Positions 26,405 through 40,507 of a stretch of 64,000 bases of DNA are shown one piece after another. Each line of letters begins with the position of its first letter. Position 1 is the first letter of the stretch. The notes below the pieces were generated by a model. It had not been told where the DNA came from. It did not search any database and worked only from the letters and a program-made list of their open reading frames with translations. The position numbers and the translations under genes are program-made. This stretch comes from Steromphala cineraria (Eukaryota > Mollusca > Gastropoda > Trochida > Trochidae), in contig OU744731.1 of assembly GCA_916613615.1 (NCBI GenBank), positions 17,950,328 through 18,014,327 on the forward strand, given 5' to 3'.

Positions 26405-28575
26405 TAAAAAACCTGAAAAGTATTTGTGCAATGAGTAAACTCTTACAAAAGCTATGACAGGATGATCATCAAATACCATTTGTATGATAACTGTTGTAAT
26501 CAATTAAGAAAGATATGGTAAAATATGAATGAATGTAATTCACAGATTTGTTTATTACAATTCATAAACACAAGGCCAATCATTGCACCACCCAAATCTT
26601 TTACTCACAAAATGTATATGACATAAAAAGACGATGTCGATACAATTAATTGTATATTAAGACAAAATCATTGTCTAATACTTATAGAAAAATGAAATAT
26701 AATGAATAGCCTTTCACAACTTCGATATTGACACTGTTAAAACTTCTGTGTTGATGCACCTTGAGTAATACTGAGAAATGTAGTCAATTATTGTTGTGGT
26801 AATGTAGTATAATGGAACTTATCATGTTTTAAAGTTCATATAATCACAAACATATTTCACTATTTTCTTTGGAATTAGAAAGTCTGGTTACAATATTGTA
26901 TAGTGCGACAAAGGTCGCTACTCAAATATGTTTAGTTTGGTAATGAAAGCCGTTTTTGAAAGTCACTTCTGATGGGCCGCTTAGACCTATCTGACAACAA
27001 ACAAGTGAATACATGACTGGTCACGCCCCCATTTTGTGACGTCATAAACAGAATCAGCCTCGTTATCTATACATCTATCGTAACAATACCACAGGGAAAA
27101 AACCCTAATAATTAACGATTTTCAGAAAATGTTTTCCACTCAGTTACATAAATCATTTGACGACGTAACACTACTAAACATTTGGTGTAAAAAAGATATC
27201 CACGTCAATGGTAATTAAACAATTATTGTGGCGGTATTTCAGTTGAAATAATGATGCGTTACTCTGTATAGTCTGTTTATAACGTCACACCCGCGCGAGT
27301 TTTATGACCCCTAACCCAGGTGGGTTTTTCACAGCTGATAATTACGCTGTCTAAATGAAAGGCTAACAAAAGGTGTTTATTGGACAAAAAAAAAAAATAA
27401 GTCCAGCTTTTATTTTTTTGAAAAATCTTTGAACGAAAATCGAGAAGTGGTAAGGTCGAGGTTAGTTGATGTTTAAGAACCTATCATTAGTTTCAGAAGT
27501 GCGACAAAGAGAAGCGTTCACTTGATATATTAAAACCATAAAGGCTGCATATGATATTCCATATTGTATGATTTCAACGCTTTTGTCGATCTTTTCTTTA
27601 TCAGGTATGATATAAGATGGTTTAATCTATGAACATCAACTTGATAACAACAATGTTGGTTAAAACTTTTGTATTTTGGACACAAGAACAACAGTTACTC
27701 TAGGTACCGCTTAAACTCCAGTCGTAATACCAACATAAATAATAATTCTTGTAAGACATTAGTTACTTAATATACGTTTTACATGTCTAGATGCATTGAT
27801 TCAGGTATAATATCTTATCATTACCACTGTATCACATTGTTGACTTGCAAATGAGGTGTTACAATATTTGGTTCCATGTGTATATTTTTACAAAGGAAAG
27901 TAGTTTCACTATCAATTGACTCCACTATATATTTGAGTACATATAATAGGTGTGTGACATTTAGACAACATTTCCTTCCATACAAAGTACTTAAACGTCT
28001 ATCCCCTACGATGTTTCAATTACAACTAACAGATCACATTGCAAAGGTCATCATTCCCTTAGCAATGTAGTGACAAATGACAAAGTTCAAACTGACAACA
28101 AAAGTACAAGATCAAATATCTATAACTAGATGTATAATCTATAACCCTGTTTACTTATAGTATGGCACATCATAATTGATATTTGATATTGTACAAAGTC
28201 GTCTTTAACGAGTATACGATAGCATATATCGCAAAATATATATACATTGCACATACGATGTAAATGTGATTTTCCCTATTTGAAAAACTATATAATTCAG
28301 GATTGCTACTCATTGTTTCTCAGCAGTCATTTTGCCAAATGATTTTTGTCTTTGTTTGAAGTATTATGTCCTTGACGTAATCAATGTATATGTCTTTTAC
28401 TAGAATATAGACACCTTTGGCAAATACAATTTGCCTCAACTACTATTTGATGTTGTAACCGTGTAAATATAATAACATTATGTATTTATACATCGAATTA
28501 TTTTTATGCTTAAATATCATATCGGTTGCGAGATATTTTTATAATTACAATATTTAAGTACATTTTTCATCTTCG
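26405..28575. other. Intergenic, no gene recognised
   Basis: No supported feature. Confidence 0.6.
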
Positions 28576-28579
28576 TCTA

Positions 28580-29065
28580 TTCACTAGTCACAAATTCTCT
28601 TTGATTATGATTGCAGTGTTAAATCTAATCAATGGTCTCCCAAACATCAAAAGGTAAACCAGTCAGTCATATAAATTAATAATGTTCCAAACACCAGAGT
28701 TAAGTTTAACTAGTTCATTCACCCACACGTTACATACAGTACCGTGGTCGTTCTATACAATATGTATGGCACATGTGCTCGTTAGGGTCAAGGCGAGCTC
28801 CTCTAGCTGGATACAAACACCCTAATTTTAAATTTTGTCTCACTTTTGGTTGTACTGGCATTGTGACACGACCTACTTGTACGTCGCTCTAGGACCAGGT
28901 GATTGCAACTCAATGTCATAGCCATCGGCTTAAAATGTCCTCAGGATTAAAAGGATATTGAGCTCTCTAATTTGTCATCATTAGTGCGACATCCTTTGTA
29001 ATCGAAGCTATCTGGAATGTTTAAAATGTGTAGAACGGAGTTTGTTGATTGGAATGTACTTTCGA
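28580..29065. repeat. Dispersed repeat R1, copy 2
   Basis: It is collinear with 19510-19945 but longer by about 50 bp. Shorter matches (tagcacactt, gatgattgcaactcaatgtc) occur at about 21305-21470, and near 38850, suggesting further partial copies. Confidence 0.6.
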
Positions 29066-29069
29066 AGTT

Positions 29070-30500
29070 GTTACGGAGAAGCAATACCAATTGTACATGT
29101 ATACATCCATTGAAAAAAAAACTTGATGTGATTAAGACTTGGTAAAAAGTTTGGGTAAAAGTTATCCTACTTACTGAAACCCTCTCCTATAGACATTGCT
29201 GATATATAAAACATAAATGATATATACGCAGACATATAGTATAGTATACATAATAGATAATAGTAATGGGGAAACGAATGTGGTTTCGAATGTACTTGGA
29301 ACAACATTCCCATCGGAAGTTCAGATATTAAAGAAAGAGGTTTGCATTTTTGAACTTCTTAAAAATCGGAATGTCTTTGCACTGTCTTTAACAAAATGTC
29401 TAAGTAAATTATTTTCGTTGCATATTCTACCTATTGTATATGTCTTTTTATGTTTATAGTTAACATAAGTGCACATTCCATGATATGATATAACAGTTTA
29501 CACGAGTGTCCTTATAGAAATTACAACAAAGGTGGTTAGCTAGACCAATATTATAGATCATCGTTAAACCGTTTGAATGTTTTACTGAGTATGAATAATG
29601 TTTCTTTTTCTTTCACCAACTTTACCATAAAGGATAGATATAGTATAGTTATTCAAAGTTATGTAGTAGAGTTATTATGTCGATTCAGCTTCCGTTATAT
29701 GCATTTGGAAGCTATTATATAGTAGTAAACGTGATCAAACAAATGATTGGTTGTGCGGAAATGGAACAAAGAAAGATCACGTACGTTTCTGAGGTCATTA
29801 TTGGAAGTAGTACCAACTTCCGGGGGCATAAAGTCACACAGTCACGTAGCACCTTTGTTATATAAACTTCAAACAATATATGGGAAGACCCTGATTTTTC
29901 CTAGCCTTTACAAATATTGATTTTTGGCTTCAATAATCCATTTGATTTAGACCATGTTTGAAATCTGCTGCTTGATGGAGACTTAATAGAAATGCGGGAA
30001 CACATGTCGACGATATTCCTTATATATTCTTTTAGTTTGATGAATGATAAAAATGTATAATGTTGACCAGAGTCAAGCACCAGGACTGACTATATGTTTC
30101 AGACACTCGACAACCAGCCGGTTCACTGGATGTAAGCAAATCATTCTCAGCCCAGACGTCATCTATTTTGATAATGAAGTATTTGCAGTATTGTTTCTTG
30201 AACTTAAAAAATATGTGCCTTGTCTTCATTGTGTTTTACAGATATGTATGTCCGACTCAGTTGCATCTAGCTAAAACTAATATAAAATAGTGTTTCATCA
30301 ACGGTGTCTAGTACTTCCCCTTTGGTTATTTCTTCACATGGAGACTTGCTCACCAGAAAACGGAACTGTGTTTCGAAGACAGTATTTCTCGAGGTCAGTG
30401 GTCAGTGGATCAACGTGCTGTTTCGTGGTTCTTATTTCTATCTTTTTTTGCTGATTTTCTCGGATTTGCTTTCATCTTCCTCCCGGAATTCTTCAATTTC
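29070..30500. other. Intergenic, no gene recognised
   Basis: No supported feature. Confidence 0.55.
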
Positions 30501-30504
30501 AACT

Positions 30505-30760
30505 TTACACTCGTTGGTATTCCTCCTCTTCGTTAGTCACTTTCTTTGACGGTTTTACTTTTAGAGGTAGCCAAAAATCGTTCAGTATCTTGAGATCTTT
30601 AATATTTAGTTTAAAGGGCTTTGTCTCACCTTTCAGCAGTACTGTTCTCGACTCTCTCTCTCTCAGTGAATTTATGATAGCGTACATATGTTCAGTTTTC
30701 ACTGATGTAACTACCTCGATGAACGCTTTTTGATGTTGAGGGCAATAATATATATCAATA
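30505..30760 (-). other. Unassigned open frame fragment, reverse strand
   Basis: Reading open from about 30760 to 30505 gives ...YYCPQHQKAFIEVV, RERESRTVLLKGE, KPFKLNIKDLKILNDFWLP and an acidic tail (TNEEEEY). It has a more protein-like composition than other short frames here. No start or domain is identified. The stretch FKLNIKDLKILNDFWL slightly resembles the entry of Ulp1-like protease folds, but the catalytic part is absent. It may be a transposon relic or chance. Confidence 0.2.
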
Positions 30761-30769
30761 AAAGCGGTT

Positions 30770-32030
30770 TAAAAGTTGATCGCAGACTGTTCAAGATAAG
30801 AAGGCGTCCAACTGACAGTATTTATAGGTTTTCTCAGTATCCGGCGTCTGATGGCTCGGTGTACTTGTTTATTACTTGCCAGGGGTAAACTCTCTCACAC
30901 TTTTTCGGCAATGGTTTTGAAATCCAGCGTCGTTTTGCACTAAGTCATGTTTAGAAGACAACATACATGTAGGCATGCTAACTAACGGGATTTTTTTCCC
31001 TCTCTGTCGGAATTTGTTTCGTCCCATTTGGTGACCATCGTCCGAAATGTCTGTCCGATTACGACAATGTAATAGAGATAGTGCCTAACAGAGGTAGAAC
31101 CTAAATGTTCAAATGTGAATTTGTGTAGACGTCGAACTAATTAACTAATTTTCCAGCGATTTATACATGTATTAGCCAAATCCCTCGTTACACACGTTTG
31201 TATTGACATACAGAACGTATACAATGAATGGTTACCTTGTACATGCATGTATTGCCCTGAATGAGCAAGATTAACTATTCAAAATACATGTTTATAAATA
31301 AATGATTGCTTTTATGTTAATAGAAAAATACAAACATCTGCAGGGTCAATAAACACCTTTACGCCTTAACTAAAACTGACGTTGTGATGTTCATGACATA
31401 TTTGGCTTTCAATAAATGCCAGCAACAATATATGCTGATCGAATCTCGCAAACTCGCCAAATCTATAAAAACAACGAGATTTATTAAATATGTTCAGCAG
31501 CTTGCATTGTACGTCGTACTTACAAAGAATAATATACGCAGGTCGTAACACTCACATGCATGCATTGCACATTCGTCTAATGTGACCATCCTTGAACCAA
31601 GAGTAAGGCGATTAAATCAGTAAAACAAATCATTCTTAATGTCACAGAGTTTCCTTGATACTAAAAAAAGGAACATCTTAATGAACACATTAATCAATAT
31701 CAATAGGATTTCATTAAGACGCAATTTCATGTTAATGTGAAACCATCTTCACAATACAACATACTATAATGTGTGGATGTTAAAGTTATCATTGCCTCAA
31801 CTTTAAAAAAAAGAAACATGTGGTAAAGAATCTTAAAATTTGTTATCTCGATGAAGACAAATCAACATTATATTGTATTGACCATGTAGTGAGCTTTTCT
31901 TGAAAACAAAACAAATAGTAAGATTTACATTGCTATATATTATACTATGACAGTGTTTGGTGTTTTTGTATAAAAAATAAGCACTTAACTGTCAATATTT
32001 GTTTGTTCATTGATGAATTCAGATCAAGTA
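30770..32030. other. Intergenic, no gene recognised
   Basis: No supported feature. Confidence 0.55.
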
Positions 32031-32034
32031 AAAT

Positions 32035-32200
32035 TGTGCAATACTTGTTATTTTATGAAATGAAAACATGTTATGGTACCAAAATGGATTGGTTTATTTA
32101 AGTCCGACTACTACAAAAATAACCAACATCAAGTTAATCCATTGAGACAGAAATGTCACGATGCCTTATCTGATATGTCTATTATGTACTTTTAGCTGAA
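32035..32200. repeat. Dispersed repeat R2, copy 2
   Basis: About 160 bp is similar to 14615-14780 (acatgttatggtaccaaaat, ggattggtttattta, gagacagaaatgtcac). No coding is seen. Confidence 0.55.
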
Positions 32201-32204
32201 ACCT

Positions 32205-33340
32205 AACAAAAGCTTAACAAGCCAGTCTTTGAAGTATGAACATTTTATTTTAGTTTTAGCAAACGTAAGTCAGGAGGGATTAGTTTTATAATAATCCTTT
32301 TATGATATTTTTGTTAACAAACAAATTCAACGTTATGAATAAGCATATTGTTTTTTAAATGTTTCTGATTAGATGGGCAAAGAAATTTTAAAAGGATTTT
32401 CTGAATATACGTTAAGCTACGAGAGGAATGATTGCTATCTTGTTGGCTATTTGTTTCAGCTCGAGCTACAATTACATGTACACTCAGGGGCAAAAGAAAA
32501 GATACCGTATAAACTCCAGGATAGTTTAAGCCACGTTTGATTATTACGACGGAAACATAGTTACTTGATGTCCTTTCAAATCAATATCTGTCCACGTTGC
32601 CCTTTAAGTATGTCGTTTAAAATTCTCCTTAAATAGAAGAGAGATAGCCTCCTTTGCTTGTTTTCTAAATATTTATATTATGTGTAAGCAAATTAATTTT
32701 CATCAAGATAATTACGTACACCATAAATTTTTGCGGGAGACACAGTGTTTTCAGCTGCTTCCGTGAAAAATGAACTTTATTTACGAAACTTGGTATCTGG
32801 TATTCGGTCTAGAGGTGCCTTTTGCTACTTTTGAAACTCTGAATTTTTTTCTTGTGTCCATGGAATCAATTTGAACGAAGTACTTAACGAGGGTAGGGTC
32901 TTCTATTTCAAAATACTTTTAATAGTTTTTGATAAAACTGTGTATGTAGTTAAATCTGGTGGTGGAATGGTGTCTTTAACTTGTTTATTTGTTCTAAATT
33001 GTTTATATATTCTGATATCATGAACATAATTTGAACTTGGTGCATGTTGGCTGTGAAGTCCTTTTCCGACCTTTATCTTTTATCAAGCTACATTGATTTT
33101 TTACTCCAATGAAAGTCTCAAATTTTGAAATAGTTTTGTCAGGCATATGCTCAGGGCAAATCATTGACTCACTGATAATGTGATGAAAGTGTCACTTTCA
33201 TGTACAAATTTTTGACGATAAGAAAAACATTCAGCAGTAAAGGTTATGAGTTTACCCTTCATAGATTCAGCTGAGTTCGTCTTTGGAAAGAAATTAGATA
33301 GCACCTACAAAATATATTCAAAAACACCATTACTGTGTTA
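32205..33340. other. Intergenic, repeat-like remnant
   Basis: A phrase near 32810 (gaggtgccttttgctacttt) recurs in varied form near 43900 and 44445, so an old dispersed repeat is likely. Nothing coding is seen. Confidence 0.45.
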
Positions 33341-33345
33341 CTAAG

Positions 33346-33656
33346 CATTCTCTCCCCACAGAGGAAATTTGACTAAACGTGTTCGATTTTAGACAGAACC
33401 CTTAGTTTCAGGCAGTTTCCCCTGGCACTTCGTCTCAGTGTACAGGGTTTCATATCACCGTAGAGTTGATATTTATAATATTTTATTCCTCGGAACTAGG
33501 TCGATTTTATCAGACTGGTTTTAGGACAACGTCGTACAACTAACTTTGATTGCATCCAGTAAGGCATCTTCCATTCCAGCCTACAAACTCGGCTAACTGG
33601 AACAGAGGCTAGATCAACATTTCATGTATTGATATAACTCTGTTTGGAGACAATAG
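33346..33656. mobile_element. Miniature element family 1, diverged copy
   Basis: The left end cattctctccccacagagg and the right end aacagaggctagatcaacat...ctctgtttggagacaat match family 1. The middle is diverged. Flanks ttactaag and atacttag match at 6 of 8. Confidence 0.65.
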
Positions 33657-33659
33657 ATA

Positions 33660-36365
33660 CTTAGATGGAAAAGGTTTTGAAACCTGTACATACCAAATCA
33701 TAATACAAATTTGTGACATAATTCTGAATAAGGATTGAAATTGGCCTTCATAATTCAGTAAAAATATTGAAAATGAGTATCTAAATCTGGATTTTGGATG
33801 AGTGAATAAAATATCTGATCATGACATTTTTAACTTGATGATACATGTCCATTTTTTTATTTTGGTTAAGATTCTAATCAGGTCTCTGCAGTTACAAGGC
33901 GTGATACTTTGCCGATCATCGATTATTTAAAGAATACTGAATCTGACGTCTGAATCTGGGTCTATTTCTTAAATTAACTTTCTCAATTAACTATATTCAG
34001 CTTTCAGCACACATCGTAGCGAAAATAGATTGTTTACAAGCGTCGAGTTCGTAATGTGTCAACAAACACTGAGTAGGCTCATGACATTTTCAAAATGAAT
34101 GTGTTAATAAACGTTTCTGAAAGGTCGCAAAGAAAATATGCCAAATACACAACATAAAAAGGTTAGATTTGATTTCCAAGTTACTGTTATCAAGCACATG
34201 AGAGCAAACCTAAAATTCATTGATTTAAGCAATTTATTGATGCGATAAAATCGGGAAAGTCGTGTGGATAAAAATAAAAAGCCTGAAAAACTCTAAACAG
34301 CAACAGAGTCATTCTCCATTATACTTATCCTTCTCACAACTCGTTATCCTTGAGAATAATTAATAATGAAACACAATGCATTAAAGTTGTTTTAGTAACG
34401 AAGTTATAATTTTCAAATTTACAAGAAAGCGAACTAACAAGAACGCGTATCAATCCATGCATGATTGTGTAATGTAAAGGTAAAAGTATGTTTCCCTGAC
34501 ACTTTCATAGGATAAAACAGTCATGTTCGGATTTAACTGAAAGAAGTTACCACAAAATCGTTTCCCCAGTTCCCGCCGTGAGCACAGCACATGAGGATCC
34601 TACTGATTTGAATCTTCCATTCTCCAAAACTTACCCACTTATTATCTCATTATTTGTAATAAGTTTTAAAAACAAAATTACCAGATGACATAAAATGTTA
34701 AGGTCGTTATTTGTAAGTTCCTGCAAATGACGCCAACTAATGAGTAGACAAATCAATAAAGGAAGGGTATGAGAAAAACGAAGGGAAATCGGAGTAACCA
34801 AGGTCGCATTCATAAATCAGATTGGCAAAATACAGAAAACAAAATTGTTTCTTTTTGTTCAACATACGCATAATAATTTGACTTTAAAGAATGCAAAATA
34901 TATGTGAATTTTATATTCTTACTTTCGAATAGTTTATTATCATACACATGTTTTGTTAAAAGTTCACTAAAATGTTCAGTTCTACGTCCATAAGAGCGAA
35001 TCTTCCCTTTATATACAGTATTTTTTACTTCAAAATCAGCAGGAAAATGGGGGTTTATAGGTGATATACAACAATGTAATCCGTGCATCATGCTGTATAC
35101 ATTGTAAGATGAATGCGGAAGTGACAGAAGTGTCGTATCAAGTTCAATTGTTGTTAAAGTTGATAAACTAAAATGTTAATGTGATTGACTAATAAGTTGA
35201 ACTCTTTGCTGAAGAAAAAGCTAATGGCACCCTTTAGTTCATGAAAGGCAAGATGTGTTACAAACATTGGACATTAAACTTTGATACCATATTTTTAACA
35301 CAATGTTTGTTATGTCTTGGATTATCAAAGTTTCTCAATGACTCAAGGTTTATGTTCATGTCGCGAAAACGTTCAAGCAATCGTTAATTATCCCTGTCAA
35401 CAACGTGTATTGGCCAGACAAAATTACAAAAACATACTTCACTCCATGTATCTTTTAAAATATCACAAGCAACATAAAATAGAGGTTTGACTATACACAA
35501 GCTTGTCTATTTGAACAATCAATATGTCGCGGTAACACACTTTATATGAGGACAGTTGATAATGATCTGTCCACTCAGTCGATCAATATGTCACCTAGTT
35601 TCTTTGACAGGTTGCCGCTACTTCTTGACAACTTCAAACGTTCAATACATAATTGTTAAGGGTGAGCAGCTGAAACCAATACCAGACGTAAAGCTCTTGA
35701 GTACCACTCGGCAATGGTTTATGGATGTTTCAGTGTTAAGATTTCCTTGAGAGGATCAATTCATCCCTGATAAAATGTGGTCAAATATCATACTGATATC
35801 CAGTTGAAAATTCAAGATTAAAAAAAAAAAAAGATGTCTGCAGTACGTAATGTATATGAAAGGCGAGTTAATGACCTGTATTTTGCTCTTGTTAAAGACA
35901 AATTTCTTCAATTATAGGTATTGTTTAATATACATTAAAATTTATGTCTCGACTCAATCCAACCAATGAAACTATTTTCCAGGAAATATATTTGATAACG
36001 TTAGTAAAGGTTTTGGTATATAATAGCTTTATGCCAGTTGTGAATACTTCGACATGTTTCCATACACAATACACCATTAAACTGTTCTGTGACATCCCAC
36101 TTCTTTGTAGTATCCGGATGATCAAGCTTCATACTAAAACATCTCATGTTCATCATGTTTAGCGATCTTCCACATGAACTTCTTATTGTTAAACTTCAGT
36201 TATATGGACATTTGCATCGATGTCTACAGATAGTTGTACATTTCAGCGGGTAGCAGGCGGTACGAATATCTCTTGTCTCTGAGAGTTATCTGAGAAGGGC
36301 TGTTTCCAGAACAGGTGGAGGGTAACTTTTACACTAATACATTACGAAACTTGCATCATGTTTTC
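33660..36365. other. Intergenic, no gene recognised
   Basis: No supported feature. Confidence 0.55.
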
Positions 36366-36369
36366 TTAT

Positions 36370-38059
36370 GGGGGAGTCACACTTACGTTCATTTATCTAG
36401 TTAAACGTAGTTCATTGAACGTAGCCACAAAACCGCTAACGTGCCGAAAATGAGTGCATTTTAGTAACTACGTAAAACAACGTTTCATTATAGGTTCGTT
36501 CACTACGTGTAAGTACGATTAAGTACATATAAGAACGTTTTACTAGGTTTAACAATGGATAACTACGTTCATTGAACAACTGACTAACTACGTTTGTCTA
36601 CGTTTAACCACGTTGATCTACATTTAAGAACGTTTATTTGTACAACTAAGTAGGTTGAACTACGTTGAAACACGTTTAGGTACGTTAAAGTACGTTAAAG
36701 TAGGGTAAATCACGGCACTACAGTGGTAGGGTATATAAAGACACACGTTAATGTATTTTATTCTACCTCTTATTCGGACATACGTGTATGATATTGATCG
36801 TGTAATGGCCTACGAAGGAGCAAGTCACGGACCCACCATCTTTATTGTTTTTGTCACGAAGTGCGAAGCGGGGAATATAGTATTCAGCTCCGTACGTCCG
36901 TCCGTCCATCCGTCCGTCTCGCTTCTTTTTAGCGCGTTATCTCGGTTTTGGTGACCTTGACCTAATTCTCAAGGTCAGGACGGGACTTTGACCAGTGTGT
37001 AAAGCCTTGTATGCGCGACATCTCACAAACCCTTCTAACTTAGTATCTGTCTTCATTGGGTGAATACACAGAAAACAGTCAGTTTGGTGACATTGACCTT
37101 ATTTTCAAGGTCACGACAGGACTTTGTCCAGTGCGTAAAGTCTAGGCAGCGCAATAACCTAGACATCGTTTTAAGAGTAACTTTGAGACACCAACCGGCA
37201 ATCCCTTTTAGTCAATTTCTCTCTTGCGGCGGGGGACATGGTCACGTAAGTGACAACTACTTGTTCACTGCGTTTCGTCGTCCATTTCTATTTTGTTAAT
37301 ATAGAGAGCAAAACATATCATATCTTTTTTAAGCTAATGCTGTATCATTTTCACCTTCCTTTCACTCATCCTCTCTCAGTTGTGTAATGAATAGTGTTAA
37401 AACGCATACTAGGTGTCTCAGTCAATTGTGACCAAAGGTACAAATAAATTAATCTACCTAGTTATGCGTAGTTTATCGTAGATCAACGTAGTTCTGCTTA
37501 CTTAAGTGTAGTTAGATGTAGGGAAACGTACTTGAACGTCAAAGTCTAAATACGAAACGTACCAAAACGTAGTTACACGTAATTGATACCGTAGTTAACC
37601 GTACTAAAACCTAGATTTGTGTACTTAAACGTTCTTCAACTCAGATGAAACTAGTGTAGTTTATCGTAGTTTAACGCAGTCAGACGTAGTACAACGTTCT
37701 ATAATGTACTTAAACGTACGAAAACGTACTCGATACCTAGTAAAGTGTAGTAAATCGTGGAAAAGTTGTACTACGTTAAAGAACGTTCTTAACTAGGTTC
37801 AACTACGATGAACTAAGTTCACATTTTCAATTAACTACGTCCAACTACATTGAACTACGTTTCTGGAAACGTAGTTCGGAAATGCTAAACTTTGAACATG
37901 TCCAAAAGTTAAATCACAAACTACGTTTGTCCCACGTCTATGTCTACGTTTTGAGCACGGATAACTAAGTATAACTACGGATAACTAGGCTTAAGTACAG
38001 TTTACTGCGTTAAAGTACGTTCTGCATCACTACGTTCATAAACGTAAGTGTGACTGGGG
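36370..38059. mobile_element. 1.7-kb foldback element with ACGTT-rich arms
   Basis: The outer ends agtcacacttacgttcattt and its near complement (aaacgtaagtgtgact) bound two long arms, about 36375-36720 and 37440-38055. The arms are built from degenerate short units such as aactacgtt, tacgtttaac and their complements. The centre (about 36730-37430) is unrelated and holds a cgtccgtc run plus gtgaccttgacct. No transposase is visible. Confidence 0.75.
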
Positions 38060-38061
38060 CA

Positions 38062-39738
38062 TTAAACAGTTTATACATGCTTATTTATTCGGTTTGTGTA
38101 GTGCTCTGCGAATGTGTTTTAAAAATAGTTACCAATCTCATTAAATCTCATTATTTGTATTTTGAGTTGTTCTCAACTTTATCTGGTAGAATAGTTCACG
38201 TTGACACGACGCTTTCCGGAATTGCGTCCTAGATGAGTGACAATTATAACATTTAGTCACTTGAACGAATTAATGATTGCTTTCAATGAGATTGAATTGT
38301 CAGCGATCTCGACCTAAACGCTCCCGAACTTGAAACACGGACACCTCTTACAGTGTATAATAGCTTCGGCTTGCATTATTAACATACAGGTTAATCAAAC
38401 TCGGACTCAGAAATATTTGCGTAACATCTGCATTGCGTCATTTGTACGGCTTTATTAACCTATCTTCTCAGTTTGTATACGTGGTTGGAAACACGAAGCT
38501 CTGCCCTGCATTTAGAGCAACCCATAGAACCCATGTATTATTGAATAATGAAGTACTTATACCAGTCCCTTGCTCAATGGCCGTAAGGCTTATTTATATC
38601 TGTTATCAAACACAGGACCGTATAGCTCACCCACATGTTTTTGCATACACTGTATCCGGTTTCCCTGACTTGAATGTTTTGGAACACTTTCTAATCAAGA
38701 AACTTTCGCGACAAAACAACTTTTCATTAAAAAAAGAATGCAAAAACATCTTAAAATACTTTTTCACCCACGTGTTTTACATAAACTCAACACTGTGTTC
38801 CTATTCACCCACGTGTTTTATATAAAGTGTTGTGTTTCCTAACAAAGCGCTGTAGCACACTTGCTGGTGAGTGTCAAGGTAGGATCCATCAGGACCCAAT
38901 TAGAGGATCCAACCGCGTCACCACTCCAGGGGATCAATACTACGTGTTTGTCAGCATGTGCCTTGTAAAGTGTTTCTCAACTATACGATAATTGATTCAC
39001 AAGCGTCCATATATGTTAGGTGTTGTATTGTTTTTGTCTTTGATAAATTTCAACATCGTCAAATGATACGAACTGTTACTTTGTCATTTGTCGTTTAAAA
39101 AAACTTCATGCATATAATCTTCAGAAAGCTCGGTGTTTTATCATGAATCTGACTTAAGATATTTATATTATGCAATTCGTTTTATAATTTGTATATATTG
39201 AAATTACTATAAACATATACATATCCTATGTAATTATATCAACTTTCTTAATTAACTCCTTCAAACGATATAGGTATAGAACTAGCAACATCGCTTAATA
39301 TGTGAATGTCTTTCTTTAGTGATGAAAGGGAAATAACTCGTGTTTAACATAAAAAAAATTTCTTTCGAAAAACATCGGGTTTCTTTTGATTTCATGAACT
39401 TATTCATGACTTACAGATTACAATGAAAACATCTTTCGAAAAGCATATAGAATACAAAAAAAACCGCTTGTCTCATAACAGCATACAAGCTGAATTCGCC
39501 GAGTTGCTTAATATACCGGTTAAAAAAATATGATAAAACTTTCGTTTGATACGCACCTACAATAAGATATAAAGATTATTCAAAATTATACATGGATATG
39601 AATAAACATCAAAAGCGTTACGTACATTCAAGAACAAGGACTTTTTTTGCTCCAAACCCAACAGTTAATGAAGCTGCTGTAAAATGACTATTTTGTTCAC
39701 TGGTGTTACCATTTAACGCATTAACCTTTATCCTACAT
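38062..39738. other. Intergenic, no gene recognised
   Basis: ttcacccacgtgtttta occurs twice, 42 bp apart, near 38763 and 38805. A 130-codon open frame spanning them has no family features. Confidence 0.5.
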
Positions 39739-39739
39739 A

Positions 39740-40052
39740 GGGCGGGATAGCGCAGTGATTAGCAAGTTCGGCTTCGGATCAGGAGGTCCGTTGTTCTAAT
39801 ACCGCCCCGGGCTCGTTAACTTTGTCTGCAGTAGAGAACTGTTCTACACGCAGTCAGGTGTGGGTGCAATGCTACACTGAATTTCAGTGCAGTACCACCC
39901 ATGGTTGCTAGTTTCAGCCGGTTGCCCGCAGGTTTCACCGCAATGCATAGCCACAATAGTGTTCCAGGCTTTCTCCCTGCAATAATACTATCAGCCGCGA
40001 TATAAGTGAAATACTCTTGAAAGCGGCGATAAACCCCACATCACCTCACCTT
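39740..40052 (+). mobile_element. Second tRNA-derived SINE
   Basis: The head gggcgggatagcgcagtgat looks like a degenerate tRNA A-box region. A decayed B box (ttgttctaatacc) follows. The tail ends gcggcgataaaccccacatc. Its body differs from that of the SINE near 53 kb, so it is another family. It lies about 0.4 kb upstream of the gene A promoter. Confidence 0.6.
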
Positions 40053-40409
40053 TACCCTATATACGTTTCAATTGTGAAATTACTTGTCAATATTGTTAAT
40101 GTTGTTGAACATACATAAAATTTATTATTGAATAATAGTTGATAAACTCTTTTCAATCTGAAAATAATGAATCATTGATACTTAACATACTTTAAAGACC
40201 GAACATGAAACATACATGTATACATATCATCAAAATATCATTTTGTAGCAAAACTATTCCTTGCAATTGTTACATGGCGATAAGTAAAGTATTCTCCTGG
40301 TAGAGAAAGGTTATCCTGAATGAACCCCTGATATATAATCATCGGCTATTATTGAAATTTATTTTAATATGCAACTACAAGCCCATTTACGTTGGAAAGG
40401 TCAGCACGT

Positions 40410-40444
40410 TATAAAGTAAGGGTAGCAAACACTGAGTATCACAT
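40410..40444 (+). promoter_or_regulatory. Putative TATA box and initiator of gene A
   Basis: TATAAAG lies at 40410-40416. TCACAT, an initiator-like motif, lies at 40439-40444. The presumed +1 A is at 40441, 31 bp after the first T of TATA and only 15 nt before the ATG. Gene B has the same arrangement, which raises confidence. The start site itself is inferred. Confidence 0.45.
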
Positions 40445-40455
40445 TTGACCATTAA

Positions 40456-40507
40456 ATGGCCAGCACGATGTTGCTTTATTTGGCCGGAATTTGTTTGTTT
40501 TTTCCAG
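40456..40507 (+). CDS. Gene A exon 1 (signal peptide)
   Basis: The ATG at 40456 is the first after the putative start site. The exon ends CCA G before the donor gtttgt, in phase 1. It encodes MASTMLLYLAGICLFFP, a typical short signal peptide. Reading through the donor instead gives an open frame to about 40677, which lacks paralogue support. Confidence 0.75.

Noticed and set aside
36751..36954. Open frame ending in SVRPSVHPSV
   Set aside because: The residues come from a cgtccgtc simple repeat in the foldback centre.
38433..38825. 130-codon open frame
   Set aside because: No recognisable motif, no splice support, and it runs over a local duplicated phrase. Chance is the simpler reading.
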